Below, one piece after another: positions 18,597-25,506 of a DNA stretch of 64,000 nt. The first letter of the stretch is position 1, and each line of letters starts with the position of its first letter. The stretch is from Desulfobacteraceae bacterium (GTDB lineage Bacteria; Desulfobacterota; Desulfobacteria; Desulfobacterales; JAABSP01), in assembly GCA_011390345.1 (NCBI GenBank), contig JAABSP010000004.1:1-64000 (forward strand), in the 5' to 3' direction. A program made the translations under genes and the position numbers. The notes beneath the pieces are model-generated. The model did no database searches, was not told where the DNA came from, and was given only the letters and a program-made list of their open reading frames with translations.

Positions 18597-19271
18597 CTAC
18601 TGGTAATAATATTCATCCACATTGAATTGGGTCATGTGGCGATAGATAATGATCGGCTTTCGGGCATGGATCGTGGATATCCGAAATCGAAGCCCCGTAG
18701 CGGCAAGCTGCGCATGAATTTTTGAAAAAAGAGCCATTCCCGATGGATAAACGAAAAAACAGGGGACGGTATGCATTTCAGAGAGCTTTTGAACGTCATG
18801 GAAAAAAAGATCGATCCGGTCTTCGTCATAAAAAAGATCCTTCTGTTCTTTAAAATGCGCCCAGTTCACCTCATACTCCAGGTAATAGGAATCGATATCC
18901 CCGTTTATGCCAAAACCGGAAAAACGAAAAACACCGCCGGGCATCCTTATTGTTTGAATCGCTGAGGCGGTTTCGGCTGATTGATCTTCTAACGCATCAA
19001 TGGTCTCTGTCACATCCCATATTGCCATCTGATCATGGGCCACGATGTAAAACGCACTAAAGGGCGGAAACCATTCACGATGGGCTGCTCTGAATTCCAC
19101 CGGTGCGGGCTCTTCTGTGGCGGCTGATTCAAGACTTTTTGTCACTTGGTAGCCCATGGAAATGCTCGTGACAAGCAACACGACGATGAGTATCCCCAAA
19201 AGGTTGGAGATGACGTCGGATATCGCGTTCAGCCCCTGGGGGTCATCGGCTTCGGTGGCCATATGGGGCAT
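18597..19271 (-). CDS. ExbD/TolR-like protein 2
   Basis: 224 aa, one N-terminal membrane helix (about 15-42, AISDVISNLLGILIVVLLVT) with an Asp (D19) near its cytoplasmic end, as in ExbD/TolR/MotB rotors' ion-carrying subunit. The periplasmic part (about 45-224) has no OmpA-type peptidoglycan-binding motif. Its start lies inside the preceding ExbD-like gene (29-bp overlap; an in-frame ATG at 19262 would shorten this to 20). The adjacent pairing of two ExbD-like proteins with one TolQ-like protein is unusual. Confidence 0.75.
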   Translation of the reverse strand: MPHMATEADDPQGLNAISDVISNLLGILIVVLLVTSISMGYQVTKSLESAATEEPAPVEFRAAHREWFPPFSAFYIVAHDQMAIWDVTETIDALEDQSAETASAIQTIRMPGGVFRFSGFGINGDIDSYYLEYEVNWAHFKEQKDLFYDEDRIDLFFHDVQKLSEMHTVPCFFVYPSGMALFSKIHAQLAATGLRFRISTIHARKPIIIYRHMTQFNVDEYYYQ

Positions 19272-19758
19272 CCTTTTGCCATTTCAAGATGATCGGGGGC
19301 AGCTCGCCGGACTCTGCCAAAGGCCACAGCATGGTTTCCACATGAGGGGGAATGCGCTGCTCCCCATTTTCCATACGCTTTTTACCGATCGCTCGGATGG
19401 TCTTCATCAATCGGTCTTTTTCATGGAATGCCTCCGCATCAAAGGCCACCAGCAGGGGCAAAATATCTTCCCGCTGCCGGAGTCTTGCCTCTATAAACTG
19501 CGCAGCTTCATGGCTGTAAACCGCTATCCCCTGATGGTCGGCCTGGGTGAAGAAAAGATACGGGCTGTTGTCTGCACAAACAACTGCCATCTCCGCCGTG
19601 GGTGGGGGGATATTGATCTGCGTCTGGAGGATATGAATGATGGAGATGAGGATCAGAAAGATTCCCGCAGAGGAAAAAAGGATGTCAACCAACGGCAGCA
19701 TGGATACCGCCCCCGTGAGTTCGGGGTTGGAGGTCTTTTGATCCTTCCCGAAGATCAT
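19243..19758 (-). CDS. ExbD/TolR-like protein 1
   Basis: 171 aa. The single membrane helix (about 19-44) follows the ExbD pattern MLPLVDILFSSAGIFLILIS with a conserved-position Asp (D25) that would carry protons. The periplasmic domain is about 125 residues. It overlaps the TolQ/MotA-like gene by 4 bases (ATGA) and the second ExbD-like gene by up to 29, so the three are produced together, presumably in a fixed ratio. Confidence 0.82.
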   Translation of the reverse strand: MIFGKDQKTSNPELTGAVSMLPLVDILFSSAGIFLILISIIHILQTQINIPPPTAEMAVVCADNSPYLFFTQADHQGIAVYSHEAAQFIEARLRQREDILPLLVAFDAEAFHEKDRLMKTIRAIGKKRMENGEQRIPPHVETMLWPLAESGELPPIILKWQKDAPYGHRSR

Positions 19759-20579
19759 GAAGGGTCCGTTTGGGGAATAATCTTGTTGATGCGATCGATG
19801 AGCTTGAGATAGTAATCTTCCAACTGGGAATGGATCATCCGGTTCAAGATCAGGGTCGCGAACATGACCACCACTGTCAGAACAAGGCCAAGAAACGTAG
19901 TGTCAAAGGCAGTGGACAGACCGGAGAGCACTGCTTGCATACTCCCCTGGAGTGCGCCGCCCAACTGCTCCTGGGTGTTGGCTACCAGGCTGTTGAGACC
20001 TGCAATGGATCTTGAGATCCCCAGCACCGTGCCGATGAACCCCAGAATCGGCAACACCCAGACTCCGAATTGCAGAAAATAAAGATCCCGGGTCAACCGC
20101 TCCCGATGAATTTGAAGATATGCCTGGCACCATTTGAGCCCGTGATCCAGCCGAGGAATGGAGCCGACGGTTTTGGTGAACACGGCTGCCATCTCGCCTT
20201 CGTGTCGGCCGGAAAGGATGTAGGCCAGAGAATGTCGCCGGCCGAGCCCGCCTCCTGCCGGAGAGGGCCGAATGCGCCCTTCATGGTATTCCAGATCTTC
20301 CAGAAGCGACTCGAATTCGGCCTTGTCGGCTTTGAGTGCGAAGAATTGGATAGCATAATAGACGACCACTGCTGAAAAGGCTCCGAATATGATCAGACAA
20401 ACCGGATCCGAGATATACCTCAACAGATCCGCACGGCCCAGAATTCCTTGAGTGTCGCCTCCTTCGACATCCTTCAGTACAGAATGATAATAGATGATGC
20501 CTGAAATGAAGAGGCCGGTAAAAACGGAAAATACAAAAGGAGGATGGATCTTGAACGCTGACATCCGTTTGCCGTCCAT
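19755..20579 (-). CDS. MotA/TolQ/ExbB proton-channel family protein
   Basis: 274 aa. Two N-terminal membrane helices (about 13-32 and 55-78), a cytoplasmic stretch, then the MotA_ExbB domain helices: LPILGFIGTVLGISRSI (about 185-205) and LSGLSTAFDTTFLGLVLTVVVMF (about 230-255). The proline after the leucine and the TAFDTT segment are the conserved pore-lining features of TolQ/ExbB. Family members form a pentamer around an ExbD/TolR dimer and convert proton flow into force on periplasmic or outer-membrane partners. The presence of two downstream ExbD-like genes recalls the AglR-AglQ-AglS gliding motor of myxobacteria. Confidence 0.88.
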   Translation of the reverse strand: MDGKRMSAFKIHPPFVFSVFTGLFISGIIYYHSVLKDVEGGDTQGILGRADLLRYISDPVCLIIFGAFSAVVVYYAIQFFALKADKAEFESLLEDLEYHEGRIRPSPAGGGLGRRHSLAYILSGRHEGEMAAVFTKTVGSIPRLDHGLKWCQAYLQIHRERLTRDLYFLQFGVWVLPILGFIGTVLGISRSIAGLNSLVANTQEQLGGALQGSMQAVLSGLSTAFDTTFLGLVLTVVVMFATLILNRMIHSQLEDYYLKLIDRINKIIPQTDPS

Positions 20580-20626
20580 AAAATGATCCCTTTCATTGAA
20601 AAAATCGGATGAGAAGAGGAAATGCG

Positions 20627-21022
20627 CTATAAATCAGGTAAATTTTTTTCTTTTTCTCTGATTCTGCTCAATTTCTCCTTTGTTTTCTGAAGCAACAACT
20701 CCATCTCCTCCTGTTTTTGTTCAAAGCCCTCCTTCCGCTGTTGAACTTCCATCCGTTGTCGTTGAAGCGCCATGATGGCCTGGGGGGCAGTCTCCTCATC
20801 GATCCGTTTTTGAACAGCCGCCTCCTCTTCGGTCAATTGTCGAATGTTTTCCTGGATCAATGCCTCTGCTGTGCCGATCTCATCGATCAGGGTCTCGAGT
20901 TTATCAATGACATCGGCCAACGGCTGCCCTTGGCCAGCTAAACCTGTAGACGCGGCCAAGGCGATCATCCCTGAAAAAAAACAGAGCAAAAGTCGCGTTT
21001 TCCTCATTTGTCCGCCCATCAA
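20627..21022 (-). CDS. Secreted coiled-coil protein (131 aa)
   Basis: Signal peptide (RKTRLLLCFFSGMIALAASTGLAG) and then about 100 residues of coiled coil (DKLETLIDEI, then EEEAAVQKRIDEETA and QRRKEGFEQKQEE-like heptads). No family recognised. It begins 4 bases inside the preceding gene and lies 47 bases ahead of the TolQ-like gene. Smallest of four secreted helical proteins encoded in a row. Confidence 0.75.
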   Translation of the reverse strand: MMGGQMRKTRLLLCFFSGMIALAASTGLAGQGQPLADVIDKLETLIDEIGTAEALIQENIRQLTEEEAAVQKRIDEETAPQAIMALQRQRMEVQQRKEGFEQKQEEMELLLQKTKEKLSRIREKEKNLPDL

Positions 21023-21654
21023 CCCGGCGTTCCGGAAACGTCGGGGATCGCTTTGTTCAACTCGTTAAGATCCCGGTTAATCGATTCAAGCTCCTGGCCC
21101 AGTTCGCTCATGTGTCTGGTGATCTCATCATCCATGTTCAAAAGGCGAAGTTGTTTGAGCTTGTCTTTGCTCTCTCCCACCCAGACGATTTTGTCCTTCA
21201 AAACATCCCTCTGCTTGGTGACCATCTCCCTGAGATCCTCGTACATCCGGATACGGTTCTCCCATTCCTCGGATATCTTCATCCAGAACTTCTTGTCCTT
21301 GGTGCTCTGGACTTCGTCGATCTGCTTCTGGGCGTTGTCCTTATATCCGACAGCGATCTCCCTGTATCTCTCAAGATCCTTCATGGTGTCGGAATCCTCT
21401 GACAAGGAAGTGGAGAGGTTTTTCAGGTGGTTTTCAAATTCGGAAAACTCCTTCTCCACCAGATCTGCGCCTTTAATACCCTTTTTCAGGCTCTCGTTCA
21501 ACGCCTGGATGATGGATTGGGCCTTCCCAACGCTCTGTTTAAGATTGTCAAAGGCCTGATTGGCATCCTTTGTGCTTGAATCCTGTGCGGCAAGATCTGC
21601 CGTCGCCGACGACAACCCAATCAGCAGTGCAAACATCATTGTTCGGGCTCTCAT
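21019..21654 (-). CDS. Secreted coiled-coil protein, paralogue of the upstream gene
   Basis: 211 aa. Signal peptide ending LSSATADLAAQ, then a fully helical mature region. The block FENHLKNLSTSLSEDSDTMK aligns with VQELVSILSEDSDFIKNLRD of the neighbouring 214-aa protein, and both follow the same plan (QALNESL.. / DALQKIEEF..), so the two are tandem duplicates. Function unknown; likely periplasmic. Confidence 0.78.
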   Translation of the reverse strand: MRARTMMFALLIGLSSATADLAAQDSSTKDANQAFDNLKQSVGKAQSIIQALNESLKKGIKGADLVEKEFSEFENHLKNLSTSLSEDSDTMKDLERYREIAVGYKDNAQKQIDEVQSTKDKKFWMKISEEWENRIRMYEDLREMVTKQRDVLKDKIVWVGESKDKLKQLRLLNMDDEITRHMSELGQELESINRDLNELNKAIPDVSGTPG

Positions 21655-21685
21655 GTGAACTTCTCCTTTTTTTCAAAATAACAGA

Positions 21686-22330
21686 TTATTGAGGCATCCC
21701 TCCAGTGGTCTCTTCTCCATAATTTTCGATGAGATCATCCATCTCATTCAATGCGGATCGGATGGAATTGAAAGTCGTCCCGATCTGATCTTCCATCTCT
21801 TTCATGCGAAGATATCGGATGTTTTGCAGGATCTCCTGTTCCGCCGACTGCATCTCGATGCTTTTGGCCATGAGTTGTTTCCGGACGCTTCGGGCCTCCT
21901 CGATCTTCCGGCTCACGCGCTCGGCCCCTTCCCGGTTTTTCTTTGCCAGATTCTCGTGCTTTCTCTTTTTCAAAGGATCTTCCGCATCCTTTGCCAGATT
22001 CTCTTCATCCTTTCCGTAAGTGTCGTACATCACTTTGAAATCCCGTAGGTTCTTAATGAAATCCGAATCCTCGGAAAGAATGGATACCAGCTCCTGAACG
22101 CTGGTGATCAGATCGGTGAATTCGCTTTTGATTTCCTCAGGCTTCTGGAACTCCTGGTAGGAGACCATGAATTCCTCGATCTTTTGAAGCGCATCCTGAA
22201 CTGCCTGCTTGCTCTTCTGCAGACTATCTCCGTCGATACCAGCGCCTCTCTGTGCCCAAGCGCCGGCAGGAAACAAAAAAAAGAACCATAACACCGCAAT
22301 ACCACACATCCTCATCCTGTTGGCCTGCAT
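21686..22330 (-). CDS. Secreted coiled-coil protein with LSEDSD motif
   Basis: 214 aa from the ATG at 22330; an in-frame TTG at 22387 overlaps the preceding gene but would place 19 polar residues before the signal peptide (MRMCGIAVLWFFFLFPAGAWAQ). The mature part is helical and highly charged, with the LSEDSD block shared with the next gene. AAGGGGG stands upstream of the chosen start. No known family. Confidence 0.75.
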   Translation of the reverse strand: MQANRMRMCGIAVLWFFFLFPAGAWAQRGAGIDGDSLQKSKQAVQDALQKIEEFMVSYQEFQKPEEIKSEFTDLITSVQELVSILSEDSDFIKNLRDFKVMYDTYGKDEENLAKDAEDPLKKRKHENLAKKNREGAERVSRKIEEARSVRKQLMAKSIEMQSAEQEILQNIRYLRMKEMEDQIGTTFNSIRSALNEMDDLIENYGEETTGGMPQ

Positions 22331-22380
22331 CGGATATTTTCCCCCTTCTTTCTGCGCATCCGGGTTTGGTGAGATACCCT

Positions 22381-23712
22381 TCAGCAATCTTTGGACACCA
22401 TGATATCTTTGATGATCTGGTTTAAGGCCGACACCCTTTTAACCAGCTTATCGTATTCCAGGCGGATATTCTCAAGGCTGTTTTGCCGATAAACAATATC
22501 TCGTTGATTGTGCATGATATGGTAAAACGCTTTGTAACTCCCTTTTTCGAGCATTTTCTGCTTTTTTTTCTCAAATGACAATCCGATGATCTGGCCCAAT
22601 TGTTTCAACTCTTCCAGTTGGGCATCAATATTCTGATGAGCGATCTGATCGGCTTCGTCCATATACTTCCTCAGATCTCTGCAATGCATATCATCGGGAT
22701 CTTTTTTCATATAGGCATCGATCTTTTTCTCCTGTTTGATGAGATCTTTGTTGTTGTTCTCGAACATTGCCACCTGCTTTTCCCACCCCTCCAAAGATCC
22801 TTCGTTTTTGGAAATTTTATCGATGGCTGATTCATAATAGTCCGACAGCATACTCAGTTTGTAAGACAAAGAAATTTCGTCTAAAATCTGCCATTCATCC
22901 CCATCTCCGGAGTGATTTTGCTCGATTTCGAAAATTACCCGGGAACGGTTGATGATGTCATTGTAAAACGGTGCCATCTTCTCATGATCATATGCCACAT
23001 TATGGGCCAACAGCCGGATAGTCTCGGAATGGACGGCGCTGGCCTTATTGATGACTTCGTCGAGAAATGCCTTGCCTTCCATTTTCAGGCGTTTTTCCAA
23101 CTCCGCCAGAGTATCTCCATCTGTTTTTGCCATATCCGGCAGGTGTTCCAGTTCAAGAAGATGATGCGACAGCACCTGATCCATTCGGGTAAAGAGCGTT
23201 AGTCGGAAAAAGTCGGAATTTTCGTCGTCTTCGGCTGATGACATTTGATAATCGAACCATTCGATGAAGGGTTTGAAGGATTTTCTCCGAAAATCAAAGA
23301 AAGCATGTCCTATACTATCGGTTTTGATCCGGATGGTTTTAATGAGGATCTTTCGGCTCTCCTTGGCTAAAGGGTCTTCCGGAGGCGGACTCTTTGATTC
23401 TTCATCAAAATTATTCCTGACGCGGTGGAAACGTCGCTGGAGATCCGTAAAAAGCGTATTCAACTGATAATAGCGTTCAAAAGCTTTTGGAGATTCGATA
23501 TCTTTCAGCAGACTGTCGAGCTTTTTTTCTATCTCGTCGAACTGCCCCAGCAGGAGGCTGAATACGGATTTAGGCGGTGGTTTTTCCTCGACGGGTTTAT
23601 CCGCCGAAGCAGACATCAAAAGGAAAACAGATGAGGCCACGGCAATAGAAACCAGGGCAAAAAACGAAACAATTCTTTTAAAAAAATGAACGATCAGGGT
23701 TTTGTCTTTCAT
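22381..23712 (-). CDS. Secreted or membrane-anchored helical protein, first gene of the minus operon
   Basis: 443 aa. One N-terminal hydrophobic segment (IVSFFALVSIAVASSVFLLMSASA, about 13-36) could be a signal peptide or an anchor. The rest is long alpha-helical sequence with many Asp, Glu and Lys residues (FDEIEKKLDSLLKDIESPK, YYQLNTLFTDLQRRFHRVRN). No recognised domain. It has a GAGGGGA ribosome site and a promoter about 240 bases upstream, so it opens the operon that continues to the TolQ-like motor genes. Confidence 0.75.
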   Translation of the reverse strand: MKDKTLIVHFFKRIVSFFALVSIAVASSVFLLMSASADKPVEEKPPPKSVFSLLLGQFDEIEKKLDSLLKDIESPKAFERYYQLNTLFTDLQRRFHRVRNNFDEESKSPPPEDPLAKESRKILIKTIRIKTDSIGHAFFDFRRKSFKPFIEWFDYQMSSAEDDENSDFFRLTLFTRMDQVLSHHLLELEHLPDMAKTDGDTLAELEKRLKMEGKAFLDEVINKASAVHSETIRLLAHNVAYDHEKMAPFYNDIINRSRVIFEIEQNHSGDGDEWQILDEISLSYKLSMLSDYYESAIDKISKNEGSLEGWEKQVAMFENNNKDLIKQEKKIDAYMKKDPDDMHCRDLRKYMDEADQIAHQNIDAQLEELKQLGQIIGLSFEKKKQKMLEKGSYKAFYHIMHNQRDIVYRQNSLENIRLEYDKLVKRVSALNQIIKDIMVSKDC

Positions 23713-23949
23713 ATGCTTCCCCTCGCGCTAAAAAGGTTGCGGAAAGTCATGAGACAGGAGGCGCCATATGCAGCCCGAGGGCAAAAGATAAAAAACGGCG
23801 TTGAGGATTTCCGGCAAAGACCAATGCCGGGATCTTCCTGCTTCAGAGTCAGCCGGAAGCAGGTGGGCGATGGCTGCTTCTTCGTCCTTCGTAAGATCGG
23901 TAGTATAAGGTTTTCGTCCACTTTTGGAAATCTCCTTTCTGTTTTGGAC

Positions 23950-23978
23950 ATTTTATCCTAAAAAAATAATCATGGCAA
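23950..23978 (-). promoter_or_regulatory. Promoter of the minus-strand island operon
   Basis: Read on the minus strand: TTGCCA (23978-23973), 17 bases, TAAAAT (23955-23950), five of six matches at both boxes. It implies a 5' untranslated region of about 230 bases before the 443-aa gene. The stretch 23713-23949 holds no supportable gene. Confidence 0.65.
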
Positions 23979-24015
23979 GGGCCCCATAAAATTTGTCACT
24001 ATTTTTTAAATATTG

Positions 24016-24127
24016 TCTGACCCGCCAGAACATCTCGAACATGGAGCGGGGAAGCCGAGCCATCAGCAAGAGGGTTGCCAAAAAGCTCGCGGAGCAGTTC
24101 GATGTCTCTGTTGAAAAATTTTTGTAA
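24016..24127 (+). pseudogene. 3' fragment of the XRE regulator gene (right copy of the 110-bp repeat)
   Basis: 24016-24125 repeats 7261-7370 with two mismatches and ends in its own stop (TAA). It encodes only the C-terminal part of the helix-turn-helix domain (LTRQNISNMERGSRAISKRV onward, ending VSVEKFL) and has no start. Directly after it comes the promoter of the aromatic-acid operon, so this copy is probably the original 3' end of the regulator gene, cut off from its 5' part by the island. Confidence 0.92.
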
Positions 24128-24148
24128 AGAGGCGGCCCGAAAAATATC

Positions 24149-24177
24149 TTGACATTCTCTTTCCATTTCCATTAAAG
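24149..24177 (+). promoter_or_regulatory. Probable promoter of the DAHP synthase-aroB operon
   Basis: TTGACA (24149-24154) lies 17 bases from TTAAAG (24172-24177). The -10 box is weak, but the position fits a transcript that includes the leader peptide and attenuator that follow. Confidence 0.5.
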
Positions 24178-24222
24178 AGGTACAGGAAAGACGAGATCGA
24201 AAAGGAACCTAAGAAAGAGCAG

Positions 24223-24330
24223 ATGCATATAATGGAACAAAAGACCCTCTATTTCAGCTTTTTTAACTATTTCTGGTGCTGGCAGCACAGCACTCGCCTG
24301 GAGGGGTGTTCCGAACCAATGGCTGAATAG
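24223..24330 (+). CDS. Aromatic-rich leader peptide of the DAHP synthase operon
   Basis: A 35-codon frame from ATG 24223 (or 32 codons from ATG 24232, same frame). Its centre reads LYFSFFNYFWCW: two Tyr, four Phe and two Trp in twelve codons, far above chance. It stands between a promoter and a terminator hairpin ahead of the first enzyme of aromatic amino-acid synthesis. This is the design of classical ribosome-mediated attenuation (trp, phe and aro leaders): stalling at scarce Phe, Tyr or Trp codons would favour read-through. Seen directly: the codons and layout; regulation itself is inferred. Confidence 0.82.
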   Translation: MHIMEQKTLYFSFFNYFWCWQHSTRLEGCSEPMAE

Positions 24331-24350
24331 CATCATTTTTGTTCCAGTTT

Positions 24351-24400
24351 AAAAGGCCGTGATCGGGAAAATACCTCCCGGTTACGGCCTTTTTGTTTTT
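24351..24400 (+). terminator. Attenuator terminator before DAHP synthase
   Basis: AAAGGCCGT (24352-24360) pairs with ACGGCCTTT (24384-24392), with an inner CGGGA/TCCCG stem, followed by a T-rich run. It ends 47 bases before the DAHP synthase ATG. Upstream, TGGAACAAAA (24233-24242) is the exact complement of TTTTGTTCCA (24337-24346), a candidate for an alternative structure joining the leader-peptide start to the base of the terminator. Confidence 0.85.
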
Positions 24401-24446
24401 GATCGAACGTAAAACCTTAAAAAAACGATTTCAAAGGAGAGATGTC

Positions 24447-25460
24447 ATGCTGGTGGTCATGAGCAAGAATGCGACGGAAGAACAGGTCAATGCGGTTGTC
24501 AACGCGATCGAGGCCAGAGGATACGAGGCCCGTCCCATCCCGGGCGGGGATCGGGTCTCCATCGGGATTCTTCGGAATGAAGGGCCAGTTGACCCCTCTC
24601 CGATTCAGGGGATGGCCGGGGTCAAGGATCTGATCCCCGTGACCCGGCCCTACAAGCTTGTCAGCCGGGAGTTCAAGGCCGAGGATACGGTCATCAAGGT
24701 GCGGGATCTTGAGATCGGAAACGGTCATCTGACGATCATGGCCGGCCCATGCGCGATCGAAAGCGAAATCCAGGCCATGACCATCGCCAAACATGTGAAA
24801 AAGGCCGGGGCCCACATCTTCCGGGGCGGCGCGTTCAAGCCCCGAACCTCCCCCTACTCCTTTCAAGGGCTCGGGGAGGAGGGCTTGAAGATCATGGCAA
24901 AAGTCCGGGAGGAGACGGGACTGGCCGTGATCACGGAGGTGATGGATACGGAAAATGTGGATATCGTGGAGGAATATGTTGACATCATCCAGATCGGAAC
25001 CCGGAACATGCAGAACTTCAGCCTCCTGCGCCGGGCCGGCCATGCCAAAAAGCCGGTGATGCTCAAGCGGGGGATGTCAGCAACCGTTGAGGAGTGGCTC
25101 ATGGCCGCGGAATACCTTATGGAGGCCGGAAACACCGATATCATCTTATGTGAGCGGGGGGTGAGAACCTTTGTCAAACACAGCCGGAATACCCTGGATC
25201 TCTCAGCGATTCCCGTGGTCCTGCGGGAGAGCCATCTGCCCATCATTGTCGATCCGAGCCATGCGGCCGGGTTCCGGGATCAGGTCATCCCACTGAGCCG
25301 GGCAGCCGTTGCCGCAAGCGCGCACGGCCTGATGGTGGAGGTCCACCACGAGCCGGACAAGGCCATGAGCGACGGCTCCCAGTCCCTCTATCCGGAGCAG
25401 TTCGAAAATCTCTGCCGGCAGGTGAAGGCCATCTTCGATATCACCAAAAACAACTTTTAA
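24447..25460 (+). CDS. aroF: 3-deoxy-7-phosphoheptulonate synthase (DAHP synthase, type I-beta)
   Basis: 337 aa from the ATG at 24447 (AAAGGAGA six bases upstream); the frame is open further back but that part is the attenuator. An N-terminal ferredoxin-like regulatory domain (about 1-70) precedes the TIM barrel: IMAGPCAIESEIQAM, FRGGAFKPRTSPYSFQGLG, IQIGTRNMQNFSLLR, VMLKRGMSATVEEWL, ILCERGVRTF and IVDPSHAAGFRDQV. It condenses phosphoenolpyruvate with erythrose 4-phosphate, the first step of the shikimate pathway. The regulatory domain in related enzymes binds Phe or Tyr. It is followed by aroB. Confidence 0.95.
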   Translation: MLVVMSKNATEEQVNAVVNAIEARGYEARPIPGGDRVSIGILRNEGPVDPSPIQGMAGVKDLIPVTRPYKLVSREFKAEDTVIKVRDLEIGNGHLTIMAGPCAIESEIQAMTIAKHVKKAGAHIFRGGAFKPRTSPYSFQGLGEEGLKIMAKVREETGLAVITEVMDTENVDIVEEYVDIIQIGTRNMQNFSLLRRAGHAKKPVMLKRGMSATVEEWLMAAEYLMEAGNTDIILCERGVRTFVKHSRNTLDLSAIPVVLRESHLPIIVDPSHAAGFRDQVIPLSRAAVAASAHGLMVEVHHEPDKAMSDGSQSLYPEQFENLCRQVKAIFDITKNNF

Positions 25461-25506
25461 ACAGAACATCTCTGCCATTGAAAGGATTTCGGTTTTGAAG
25501 GAATTC

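Larger units (their letters stand above)
7371..24015. mobile_element. Candidate genomic island bounded by 110-bp direct repeats
   Basis: The segment between the two repeats holds two convergent operons (plus, 7473-16783; minus, 16768-23712). No gene in it resembles housekeeping functions. Its coiled-coil genes look less GC-rich than the flanks: by eye 25/60 G+C at 22441-22500 against 36/60 at 25501-25560. The layout fits integration at the 3' end of the XRE gene with restoration of its reading frame, as seen for integrative elements. No integrase, transposase or relaxase is present, so mobility is unproven and recombination between two related XRE genes is an alternative. Confidence 0.6.

Noticed and set aside
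18597-20579. Identification of the motor genes as Zorya (ZorAB)
   Set aside because: No OmpA-type domain in the ExbD-like proteins, no long ZorA tail, and no ZorC, ZorD or ZorE gene nearby.
23709-23951. 80-codon minus-strand frame ahead of the 443-aa gene
   Set aside because: Its ATG lies inside the -10 box of the predicted promoter, so it would not be in the transcript; no family resemblance.
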